64,000 bases of DNA from the NCBI RefSeq assembly GCF_028993555.1, contig NZ_CP118611.1, positions 1,606,001 through 1,670,000 on the forward strand, given 5' to 3'. Both the position numbers and the translations under genes were made by a program. This DNA is from Ensifer adhaerens. Its GTDB lineage: Bacteria > Pseudomonadota > Alphaproteobacteria > Rhizobiales > Rhizobiaceae. The notes beneath the pieces were generated by a model. The model searched no databases. It saw only the letters and a list, made by a program, of their open reading frames with translations, and was not told the DNA's origin. Positions 1 through 7,698 of this stretch are shown here, piece after piece. Numbering within the stretch: the stretch's first letter is position 1; each line of letters starts with the position of its first letter.

Positions 1-796
1 GGACGTGCTTGCGAACGGCAAGGCCGACGCCAAGCTGCTGTTCGTAACGGATCAGGGGCAAGTGCGCATCGAAGAGGTCGTGCGCTTCATCCCTCTTTCC
101 GGCCGCAAACAATCCCATGAGTTCGGTGAGCATGTCCGGGAAGCCGTAGCCAGTCATGGCACCATCAGCGCCCCGTTCCGGCTCGAAGTCGAGGAACATG
201 CCGCCATTGCCGCAGAGCACCGAAAAATCGCGAAGCTCTCCCGCCTTCTGCATGGCGCGCAACTTCGATATCTTTTCAAGGCCGGGCCAGTCCTCGTGCT
301 TCAGCATCAGGCAGGACGGGTGGTTGGCCATGATCTTCGCAATGACGCCGGGCGTCATGACGACCGTAAGCGTCAGCGGGTAGTCCTGCAGCACCCACGG
401 CACATCTTCGCCGACAGCCTCGACTGCGCCTGCGAAATAGTTGACGATCTGGTCGTCAGTGCGCAGCGCAGGAGGCGGAGCGATCATCACGCCGGCAGCC
501 CCCATGTCCATCGAGACACGCGCCAAAGAGCGCATGCTGGCGAACCCTGGAGCAGAGACGCCGACGATCACTGGAATTTTGGACCGTGAGACCACACGCT
601 TGACGATGGCCCGGCTTTCCTCCGGCTCGAGCTTCGGAGCCTCGCCCATGATCCCGAGGATCGTGACGCCGGTGCAGCCGCTCTCCTCATAAAAATCCGT
701 CAGCTTGTCGATCGAATTGAAGTCGATCGAGCCGTCGTCGAGGAATGGTGTGGTTGCGATGGCGTAGACGCCTTTGGATTGCGTGCTGAATGTCAT
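1..796 (-). CDS. Dihydrodipicolinate synthase (DapA) family lyase, 3' end beyond the window
   Basis: The first 265 codons of a DapA/N-acetylneuraminate lyase family (class I aldolase TIM barrel) protein are visible; family members are usually about 300 residues, so roughly 35 C-terminal residues lie outside. The substrate loop reads GIMGE (residues 48-52) where DapA has GTTGE. Tyr139 in QDYP and the Schiff-base Lys166 in MLKHED are present. The ATG overlaps the TGA of the upstream RraA-like gene as ATGA, so the two are translationally coupled, behind an SDR gene. Sitting with an RraA aldolase and an SDR suggests catabolism of a sugar acid or hydroxy-acid rather than lysine synthesis. The exact substrate cannot be read from the sequence. 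Confidence 0.85.
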   Translation of the reverse strand, partial: MTFSTQSKGVYAIATTPFLDDGSIDFNSIDKLTDFYEESGCTGVTILGIMGEAPKLEPEESRAIVKRVVSRSKIPVIVGVSAPGFASMRSLARVSMDMGAAGVMIAPPPALRTDDQIVNYFAGAVEAVGEDVPWVLQDYPLTLTVVMTPGVIAKIMANHPSCLMLKHEDWPGLEKISKLRAMQKAGELRDFSVLCGNGGMFLDFEPERGADGAMTGYGFPDMLTELMGLFAAGKRDEAHDLFDAHLPLIRYEQQLGVGLAVRKHV

Positions 797-1500
797 TTCT
801 GGCTGTCCCTCCAGGCCTCATACCGGGCCTTCGTTTCTGCATTCATTGGGTAAAGACCGGGAAGCGGCACGCCCCGATCGACTTCGCTCATGATCCAGGC
901 CTCCATGCGCTCCTGCTCGGGCGCTTCCGCCAGCACCTCGTCGAGAAACGCTACCGGGATGAGGACTGCACCGTCGTCATCCACCACGACGATGTCGCCC
1001 GGAAGCACGGCAACGCCACCGCAATTGATTGGCTCCTGCGATCCGACGAAGGTCAGCCCCGCGACGGAGGGCGGTGCGGCTATGCCATTGCACCACACCT
1101 TCATGCCGCTCGCCAGCACGCCCTCGGCGTCACGCATCACGCCGTCGGTGACGAGGCCGGCGACGTTGCGTTTCGCCATCCGGGCGCACAGGATGTCGCC
1201 GAAGATGCCTGCATCGCTGATGCCCATGGCGTCGGCGACGGCGACGCAGCCCTCCGGCATCGCCTCGATCGCCGCCCGGGTGGAGATCGGCGATGCCCAA
1301 CTCGCGGGCGTGGCGAGGTCCTCGCGCGCGGGGATGAAGCGCAGGGTAAATGCCTTGCCGACAACCCGCCCCTGGCCAGGCTTCAACGGCCTGGTGCCAC
1401 GCATCCAGACATTGCGAAGCCCTTTCTTGAGGAGAACCGTCGTGAGCGTCGCCGTGGATACACCCTTCAGGGTTTCAATGACGTGAGGCTCAAGTGTCAT
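793..1500 (-). CDS. RraA-family aldolase / HMG aldolase-like protein
   Basis: A 235-residue protein of the RraA/MenG-like fold, which includes 4-hydroxy-4-methyl-2-oxoglutarate and 4-carboxy-4-hydroxy-2-oxoadipate aldolases and oxaloacetate decarboxylases. The pyruvate and divalent-metal site is recognisable: GD at residues 101-102 and DGVMRD at 119-124, giving Arg123 and metal ligand Asp124. In this subfamily annotation as a 'ribonuclease activity regulator' is usually wrong; an enzymatic retro-aldol or decarboxylase role is more likely. It is the middle gene of an SDR-RraA-DapA operon, 15 nt after the SDR stop and overlapping the DapA-like start. Substrate is unknown. Confidence 0.85.
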   Translation of the reverse strand: MTLEPHVIETLKGVSTATLTTVLLKKGLRNVWMRGTRPLKPGQGRVVGKAFTLRFIPAREDLATPASWASPISTRAAIEAMPEGCVAVADAMGISDAGIFGDILCARMAKRNVAGLVTDGVMRDAEGVLASGMKVWCNGIAAPPSVAGLTFVGSQEPINCGGVAVLPGDIVVVDDDGAVLIPVAFLDEVLAEAPEQERMEAWIMSEVDRGVPLPGLYPMNAETKARYEAWRDSQK

Positions 1501-1515
1501 GAAAGATCTCGCCCA

Positions 1516-2313
1516 TCAGATGCTGTTGATCAGGCCGCCATCGACGCGGATGACGGAGCCGGTGATGTAGGATGCACGGGGACTGGCAAGGAAGGTGACT
1601 GTGTCGCCGTATTCCTTCGGGTCGCCGTAGCGGCCAACGGGAATGGACCCGGTGCTTTCGGCCGTGACATCGGCGACCAGCCGGTTCTCGCGTTTCGCTT
1701 TCTGCTCGTCCAGAAACACGATGCGCCCGGTGGCGATGCGTCCGGGCAGCACGATGTTTGCGGTGATGCCGTCACGCCCGACCTCGCGCGCCAAGGTTTT
1801 GGACCAGCCAACCAGCGCCAGGCGCAGGCTGTTCGATATCCCGAGATTGGCAATCGGCGCGACGACGCCGGAAGACGTGGAGGTGATGATACGCCCCCAC
1901 TTGCGCTCGCGCATGCTCGGAAGCACCGCATCGGTGACCGCGATCACCGAACGAACCATGAGATCGAAGTACTTCGACCAATCATCGGGCGACTGGCCTG
2001 CGGCAGGCGTCGGCGGCGGACCGCCGGTGTTGTTGACCAGGATATCGACCGGACCGAACGCGCTGTTTATGGCCTCAAGCTTCCGACCAACCAGGGACAG
2101 GTCGCTGATATCCCAGAGCAGCGGAATGGCCTTGCCCCCCTCGGCCTTTACTGCATCCGCGGTCGCCTTGGCACTTTCCTCGTGGATGTCGGCGACGACG
2201 ACGGAAACACCTTCGGCCGCAAGCGATCTTGCTATGGCGCCGCCAAGTCCGCCACCGGCGCCGAATACGAGCGCCGTCTTGCTGTTCAACTGAAGATCCA
2301 ACTTTTCCTCCAT
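1516..2313 (-). CDS. Short-chain dehydrogenase/reductase lacking the YxxxK pair
   Basis: A 265-residue classical-length SDR. The Rossmann glycine motif GAGGGLGG (residues 18-25), the NNTG structural motif (94-97), the serine stretch TSTSSG (144-149) and the C-terminal TGSVIRVDGG are all present. At the place of the catalytic Tyr-x-x-x-Lys the sequence reads LGISN (157-161), so Tyr is Leu157 and Lys is Asn161. A divergent SDR subgroup annotated as 3-oxoacyl-ACP reductase-like is known to deviate here, so this may be a lineage trait and not damage. First gene of the operon and divergent from a LysR gene. The ATG has a weak ribosome site; a TTG five codons in follows GGAGG at good spacing and is an alternative start. 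Confidence 0.85.
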   Translation of the reverse strand: MEEKLDLQLNSKTALVFGAGGGLGGAIARSLAAEGVSVVVADIHEESAKATADAVKAEGGKAIPLLWDISDLSLVGRKLEAINSAFGPVDILVNNTGGPPPTPAAGQSPDDWSKYFDLMVRSVIAVTDAVLPSMRERKWGRIITSTSSGVVAPIANLGISNSLRLALVGWSKTLAREVGRDGITANIVLPGRIATGRIVFLDEQKAKRENRLVADVTAESTGSIPVGRYGDPKEYGDTVTFLASPRASYITGSVIRVDGGLINSI

Positions 2314-2393
2314 CGCTTCCGGGTCACTATGGCAAGGCGGAAACGGAAGAAAAACCTTCCTTTTTATCCCTTTAGACGATAGTAAAACTAACG
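2314..2393. promoter_or_regulatory. Divergent promoter region between the SDR operon and its LysR gene
   Basis: Eighty bases separate the two divergent starts. The stretch is AT-rich at 2355-2392 and includes the small inverted repeat TAGT-AAA-ACTA. LysR regulators commonly bind such a shared region to control themselves and the facing operon. No confident -35/-10 pair can be assigned by eye. Confidence 0.4.
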
Positions 2394-3251
2394 ATGGAAA
2401 CGCGTTTTCTCGAAACCTTTCTGACGGTCGTGGAACACGGCTCCCTGGCTGAGGCCTCGCGCCGGCTCGGCGTCACGCCGGCCGCGATAGCGCAGCGCAT
2501 CCAGGCGTTGGAAGACGAGATCGGGCTGCCCCTTCTCGCGCGATCCGGTCGGCGAGTGAAGCCGACCGAGGCCGGGATCGCGATACTGGAGAAGAGCCGA
2601 CGTGTTCTCGCTGACGTCAGGCAGCTTAAAAGTCTGGCGCACGACGATCAGGCATTCGGAGAACTGCGACTTGGCGCGATCTCGACGGCACTGACCGGTC
2701 TGCTTCCGAACGCGCTACGAAAAGTCTTCGACACGACGCCGGGCGTCGACATCTTCCTGCTGCCGGGAACGTCGGCAGAGCTCTATAACAGCGTGCTTGA
2801 GGAAAAGATCGACGCGGCAATCCTCGTCAAACCGCCCTTCCCCATACCCAAGACCTTGCATTGGGAACTGATCCGCTCGGAGCCGTTCGTCCTTCTCGCG
2901 CCGCCCAACCTTACGCACATTCCCCCCGACCGATTGCTTCGCGAGCAACCGTTCATCCGATACGACAGAAGCAATTGGGGTGGCCGGTTGGCAGATGCCT
3001 ATCTTCAATCTCAGCGGATTCTTCCTCGTGAGTGGCTGGAACTCGACTCGCTCGAAGCCATATCGGTCATGGTTGAAGCGGGACTCGGCGTATCGCTCAT
3101 GCCCGACTGGCGCTCGTCCCTCTTCGACAAGCTGCGCGTTGCCCGGCTTCCGCTGCGCAACGCACCGTCCCGCGAGATCGGGTTGCTCAGGCCGCGCAAC
3201 GTCCCGTCAGCCAGATTGATACAAGCCGTTCTCGACGCCCTTCGATCATAG
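2394..3251 (+). CDS. LysR-family transcriptional regulator
   Basis: A 285-residue LTTR. The N-terminal winged helix-turn-helix (about residues 1-60) contains GSLAEASRRLGVTPAAIAQR, and the rest is a periplasmic-binding-like effector domain ending in an SLMPDW segment typical of the family. It is transcribed away from the SDR-RraA-DapA operon, the usual arrangement of an LTTR with its target. No clear ribosome-binding site precedes the ATG. The effector is unknown, presumably an intermediate of that pathway. Confidence 0.9.
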   Translation: METRFLETFLTVVEHGSLAEASRRLGVTPAAIAQRIQALEDEIGLPLLARSGRRVKPTEAGIAILEKSRRVLADVRQLKSLAHDDQAFGELRLGAISTALTGLLPNALRKVFDTTPGVDIFLLPGTSAELYNSVLEEKIDAAILVKPPFPIPKTLHWELIRSEPFVLLAPPNLTHIPPDRLLREQPFIRYDRSNWGGRLADAYLQSQRILPREWLELDSLEAISVMVEAGLGVSLMPDWRSSLFDKLRVARLPLRNAPSREIGLLRPRNVPSARLIQAVLDALRS

Positions 3252-3483
3252 AAACGGAACCCGCTGCGCTGCACTGTCCAGCCTGCAAACGAGGGTGGCA
3301 AACAGCGAGGCTATAAGACTCTCGGTGGCGCCCCCAATCGGCTGCAGTCAACCCAGGCGAACACCCCGGGCGGCGAGGTTTGCAGAAGGAAAGCCATCAT
3401 TCCATCACGAAAAAGATTCTTGTGGCAGTGGAAGCCCAGGGGCCCACAAGCATAGGGCGGCATGAAGCGACAGCCGGGATACG

Positions 3484-3849
3484 GAAATCCTATTCTGGAT
3501 TGCGGTGGTCTTCTCAAACAGCCTCGGCACGGCGTTTGGCGATTTCCTCACCGACAACATGGACCTCAGCTATGTTCAAGGTGCGATCGTCACGGCGGCG
3601 ATCATCGGCGTCGTCGTCGCGCTGCACTACCTGACGAAGATCAGCGACGTGTTGCTCTTCTGGATCGCTTTCGTCTTCACGCGCCCCTTCGGTGCGACCT
3701 TTGGTGATTTTCTGACCAAGCCGATTGAAAAAGGCGGGTTGAACCTTCCGCGTGGCAATGCTTCGCTGGTCACGCTTGGCCTGCTGGTGACGGTGCTGCT
3801 TTTGTCGATGTGGAAACGGCGATCAAGGATGATTGCCCAGCCGGCATGA
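3484..3849 (+). pseudogene. 3' remnant of a DUF347 / COG4705 membrane protein
   Basis: The frame encodes two repeats of the DUF347 type, FWIAVVFSNSLGTAFGDFLT and FWIAFVFTRPFGATFGDFLT, followed by a last membrane segment and WKRRSR. Intact COG4705 proteins carry four such repeats in about 250 residues; only the last two are here. The frame is closed upstream by TGA at 3463-3465. The first possible start (GTG, 3505) falls inside a repeat and has no convincing ribosome site. I find no N-terminal half in any frame of 3252-3483. It is best read as a 5'-truncated gene left by a rearrangement. A short expressed membrane protein cannot be excluded. Confidence 0.7.
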
Positions 3850-3884
3850 ACTGCCAGAAGCCTTTTTAGCGATGCATCGATAGA

Positions 3885-3912
3885 GGCCGGCAAAGTGGAA
3901 GCTTTGCCGGCC
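3885..3912. terminator. Strong hairpin after the DUF347 remnant
   Basis: A perfect 11-bp stem (GGCCGGCAAAG at 3885-3895 pairing with CTTTGCCGGCC at 3902-3912) encloses a 6-base loop. No long T-tract follows on the plus strand, so this is a terminator-like hairpin with uncertain activity. It separates the remnant from the decarboxylase gene. Confidence 0.5.
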
Positions 3913-4112
3913 TTGCTGATTGCAAGGTTGCTAGTGGCCGCACGTCTCCTCCGCCGCGATTGATTTTCAATCACGGTTCCAGTTTCCGATCACCCGGGCC
4001 GGGCCCCGCCGCGAACTGTTCCGCGCAAAGACCACGCATAACGAGGGCCACCGTCACAACATCGTCACGAAACACACGAACAACTCGCTTCGTGTAAATG
4101 GCGGAGGCTCAG

Positions 4113-6470
4113 ATGGATTACTTCAGGCGCTTCACCTTCTTGTTCGCGACACCCGCCTTCGACAGCGAAGATCTGGAGGGGGCCCGATACAATCAAATTG
4201 TCGAGGAGATCGAGCGATCCGGTTTCGAGGTGGTGCGTGCGCGCAATCTCGAAGACGCCGAAATCGCTGTCCAGACGGACGCGGCCATCGGCTGCATGAT
4301 GGTCGACTGGGGCAAGAAGGGGATGGAGGGCAAGACTGCCTCCCTCATCAATCTGATGCGTCGTCGCGGCCTCGAATTCCCGATCATTCTCCTGATCCGG
4401 CGCAAGCGCTTCGAGGACGTGCCTGTCGAAGTGCTCGATTTCATCGACGGTTATGTCTTCCTGTCCGAGGAGACCCCCGCCTTCATCGCGAAGAACCTCA
4501 TCAGCCGCCTCAAGCAATATGCCGAGACGATGAAGACGCCATTCTTCGGCGCGCTGGTGGATTACGCCGAGGAAGGCAATCAACTCTGGACGTGCCCCGG
4601 CCACAATGGCGGCGTGTTCTATAGCCGCAGCCCGGTCGGCCGCGTGTTCATGGAGCATCTGGGCGAAGCGGTGTTCCGCGACGATCTCGACAATTCTGTG
4701 CTCGACCTTGGCGATCTCCTGACCCACGAAGGCCCGGCGCTCGCCGCGCAGAAGGAAGCCGCCAAGATCTTCGGCGCGGAGAAGACCTATTTCGTCCTGA
4801 ACGGCACCTCGACCTCCAACAAGGTCGCTCTCTCCGCCCTCGTCACCGACGGCGATCTGGTGCTGTTTGATCGCAACAACCACAAGGCGGCACATCACGG
4901 TGCCCTGATGATATCCGGCGGCATCCCGGTCTATGTGCCGACGACGCGAAACGCCCATGGCCTGATCGGTCCCATGGATTTTGGCGCCCTCACCGAAGAG
5001 ACGCTGCGGGAGCGCATCCGCACCCACCCGCTGGTCAAAGACCCCGACGCCTGGCGGAAGCCGCGCCCGTTTCGGGTGGCGGTGGTGGAACAATGCACCT
5101 ATGACGGCACGATCCACAATGCCGAGATGATCCTGAAGGCCATCGGGCATCTGTGCGACTACATCCTGTTCGACGAGGCCTGGGCGGGCTTCATGAAGTT
5201 TCATCCGCTCTATGCCGGTCGTTTCGCCATGGGCCTTGCGGAACTCGGACCCGAAGCGCCAGGCATCATCGCCACGCAATCCACCCACAAGCAGCTTGCG
5301 AGCTTTTCGCAGGCTTCGCAGATCCACATGAAGGATCGGCACATCACGGGCCAGAAGCGCCGTGTCGAGCACCGGCGCTTCAATGAGAGTTTCATGCAGC
5401 ACGCTTCGACCTCGCCGTTCTATCCTCTCTTTGCCTCGCTGGACGTCGGCGCACAGATGATGAAGGGCCGTTCTGGCGAAGTTCTATGGGACGATACGAT
5501 CCGCCTCGGCATCGAACTGCGCAAGAAGATACGGGCTGTGCGCCGCGAATTCGAGGAGAAGGAGCGTCGCCCGGAGCGCCGCTGGTTCTTCGAGCCCTTT
5601 GTGCCGGACCGAGTGGCGATTCCGGATGTGGCGAGCCCTGGCGCGGCGCACGACGTGCCATGGGAGAGCATCGCCACCGATCAACTCGCTACCAATCCGG
5701 CCTTCTGGCACCTTGCTCCCGGTGCTCTATGGCACGGCTTTCCCAATATGGCGGCGGGCTTCGCCATGACCGATCCGAACAAACTCACACTGCTGACCCC
5801 AGGCTTCGACAGGGCGACCGGGGAATATGCCGAGCACGGCATTCCGGCGCCGGTCGTCGCCCAATACCTTCGCGAGAACCGGATCGTTGCGGAAAAGAAC
5901 GACCTGAATTCCCTGCTGTTCCTGCTCACGCCCGGCGTCGAGGCAAGCAAGGCGGGCACATTGATCAGCGGCCTTGTCGCCTTCAAGCGGCTTCACGATG
6001 ACAATGCCCCTCTGGAGGAGGCGATCCCGGAATTCTATCGCCGCCGCCCCGGCCGCTACGCCGGTGTCAGGTTGCGCGACCTGTGCGGTGACATGCACCG
6101 CTTCTTCCGCGACGCCAATGTCAGCGCGCTGCAGGCCAAGCAGTTTTCCGAGGCGCACCTGCCGGATATCGCCCTTTCGCCGCACGACGCGGCGCGCTGC
6201 CTCGTGCGCAACGACGTGGACTACTTGCCGATCGACGCCATCGCCGGGCGGATCGCAACGACGCCCTTTGTCGTCTATCCGCCAGGGATCGCCACCATCG
6301 TTCCGGGCGAACGGCTGACCGAGCGGGCGCAGCCGATGATCGATTATCTCCAGATGTTCGAAGCCTGTTTCAACACATTTCCCGGCTTTGACGTCGAGAT
6401 CCAGGGCCTCTACCGTGAAACGGACGCATCAGGCCGCATTAGACTGCATACCTACGTCGTCGCGGAATAG
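4113..6470 (+). CDS. Fold-I PLP ornithine/lysine/arginine decarboxylase
   Basis: A 785-residue decarboxylase with an N-terminal receiver-like wing domain (to about residue 130), a PLP core and a C-terminal domain. It shows NGTSTSNK (230-237), the aspartate of FDEAW (Asp354) that contacts the pyridine nitrogen, and the Schiff-base lysine in STHKQLASFSQASQIH (Lys393). The HASTSPFYPLFASLDV block and the segments LRENRIVAEKNDLNSLLFLL and LPGF/TFPGF-like end resemble SpeC/SpeF ornithine decarboxylases more than AdiA. S. meliloti carries a fold-I decarboxylase of this type besides its fold-III enzyme. Start 4113 was chosen because GGAGG lies at ideal spacing; the ATG at 4098 lacks one. It likely makes putrescine or cadaverine and consumes cytoplasmic protons. 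Substrate preference is not decidable here. Confidence 0.9.
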   Translation: MDYFRRFTFLFATPAFDSEDLEGARYNQIVEEIERSGFEVVRARNLEDAEIAVQTDAAIGCMMVDWGKKGMEGKTASLINLMRRRGLEFPIILLIRRKRFEDVPVEVLDFIDGYVFLSEETPAFIAKNLISRLKQYAETMKTPFFGALVDYAEEGNQLWTCPGHNGGVFYSRSPVGRVFMEHLGEAVFRDDLDNSVLDLGDLLTHEGPALAAQKEAAKIFGAEKTYFVLNGTSTSNKVALSALVTDGDLVLFDRNNHKAAHHGALMISGGIPVYVPTTRNAHGLIGPMDFGALTEETLRERIRTHPLVKDPDAWRKPRPFRVAVVEQCTYDGTIHNAEMILKAIGHLCDYILFDEAWAGFMKFHPLYAGRFAMGLAELGPEAPGIIATQSTHKQLASFSQASQIHMKDRHITGQKRRVEHRRFNESFMQHASTSPFYPLFASLDVGAQMMKGRSGEVLWDDTIRLGIELRKKIRAVRREFEEKERRPERRWFFEPFVPDRVAIPDVASPGAAHDVPWESIATDQLATNPAFWHLAPGALWHGFPNMAAGFAMTDPNKLTLLTPGFDRATGEYAEHGIPAPVVAQYLRENRIVAEKNDLNSLLFLLTPGVEASKAGTLISGLVAFKRLHDDNAPLEEAIPEFYRRRPGRYAGVRLRDLCGDMHRFFRDANVSALQAKQFSEAHLPDIALSPHDAARCLVRNDVDYLPIDAIAGRIATTPFVVYPPGIATIVPGERLTERAQPMIDYLQMFEACFNTFPGFDVEIQGLYRETDASGRIRLHTYVVAE

Positions 6471-6638
6471 GATTTAGAAGTTTCGCATCCGGTCACGGCC
6501 GCTATTGGCCACGTATCGGAGACGCGGTGTCCGCACCGGAAGCGATCAGGTGGATCGACCGTGTGCGGATCGAAAGGCATCAAAACCGAAACGCGCCCGC
6601 CGAATGACGGACGCGGTGCAGCGGGAAATGCCGAAGGG

Positions 6639-7685
6639 TCAGTTGATCCGATCGCCATCAGTGGAAAAGAGGTGGATCTTCTCCGCCTTCGGCGCCAGGT
6701 GAACCAATTGGTCGGGGTGCAGGTCCACGCGCCGATGCAGCACGATCCCCGCCGTCTGGGTACCGACACGCACCGAAAGATGCGTTTCCGCACCCGTTGG
6801 CTCAACGGTCAGGACCGTTGCCGGGATGCCCGTTTCGGCAAGTTCGAGGTCTTCCGGGCGGATGCCATAGGTACGGGCCCCGCCTTTGCTGAGCGAACCC
6901 GGCAGCGGTAGGGAAACTCCGCCCTCGATGAGGAAGCCGCCGTCACCGACGCCGCCCTCAAAGAGATTCATCGCCGGCGAACCGATGAAGGTGGCGACGA
7001 AGGTGTTGTCGGGGCGGTCGTAGAGGTCAAGCGGCCTGCCGATCTGCTCGATGCGGCCGGCACGCATGACGACGATCTTGTCAGCCATCGTCATCGCCTC
7101 GATCTGGTCGTGTGTGACGTAGACGATGGTCGTGCCGAGCCGCTGGTGCAGTTCCTTGATCTCGCTGCGCATGGTCACGCGCAGCTTGGCATCGAGATTG
7201 GAAAGCGGCTCGTCGAACAGGAACACCTTTGGGTGGCGGACAATGGCGCGGCCCATGGCGACGCGCTGGCGCTGGCCGCCGGAGAGTTGCTTCGGCAGCC
7301 GGTCGAGCAGCGGCTCAAGCGCAAGAATGCCTGCAGCCTCCTTCACCAGCCTGTCGATCGTCGCCTTGTCGCGGCCCTGGAGTTTCAGGGCGAAACCCAT
7401 GTTCTCGGCGACCGTCATATGGGGATAGAGCGCGTAGCTCTGAAACACCATGGCGATGTCCCGCTCCTTCGGTGCGACGTCGTTGACGACGCGCCCATCG
7501 ATGCGGATTTCGCCGCCGCTGATGTCTTCGAGCCCTGCCAGCATACGCAGCAGTGTGGACTTGCCGCAGCCGGACGGGCCAACGAGCGTGACGAACTCGC
7601 CATCCTCGATATCCACGGAAACGCCGTGGATGACGGCGGCCGCGCCATACTGCTTCAGAACGCGATCGATCGTTACCGATGCCAT
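6639..7685 (-). CDS. Sugar ABC transporter ATP-binding protein (UgpC/MsmK type)
   Basis: A 348-residue CUT1-type ATPase. It has Walker A GPSGCGKST, signature LSGGQRQRVAMGRAI, Walker B VFLFDEPLSNLD and the switch histidine in VYVTHDQ. The C-terminal about 110 residues form the TOBE/OB regulatory region found in MalK-like ATPases. The ATG at 7685 follows GGGAGG. It is the last gene of the LacI-binding protein-permease-permease-GH32 operon, 13 nt behind the GH32 gene, and energises the two permeases. Confidence 0.93.
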   Translation of the reverse strand: MASVTIDRVLKQYGAAAVIHGVSVDIEDGEFVTLVGPSGCGKSTLLRMLAGLEDISGGEIRIDGRVVNDVAPKERDIAMVFQSYALYPHMTVAENMGFALKLQGRDKATIDRLVKEAAGILALEPLLDRLPKQLSGGQRQRVAMGRAIVRHPKVFLFDEPLSNLDAKLRVTMRSEIKELHQRLGTTIVYVTHDQIEAMTMADKIVVMRAGRIEQIGRPLDLYDRPDNTFVATFIGSPAMNLFEGGVGDGGFLIEGGVSLPLPGSLSKGGARTYGIRPEDLELAETGIPATVLTVEPTGAETHLSVRVGTQTAGIVLHRRVDLHPDQLVHLAPKAEKIHLFSTDGDRIN

Positions 7686-7698
7686 TGTCTTTCCTCCC

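Noticed and set aside
790..2382. Long plus-strand open frame of 530 codons opposite the SDR and RraA-like genes
   Set aside because: It is antisense to two well-supported genes, has no recognisable domain and a Gln/Arg/His-rich composition typical of high-GC shadow frames.
3380..3480. Inverted repeat CTTGTGG/CCACAAG near the truncated DUF347 gene as a mobile-element end
   Set aside because: Only 7 bp with no transposase remnant, no second end and no target duplication visible.
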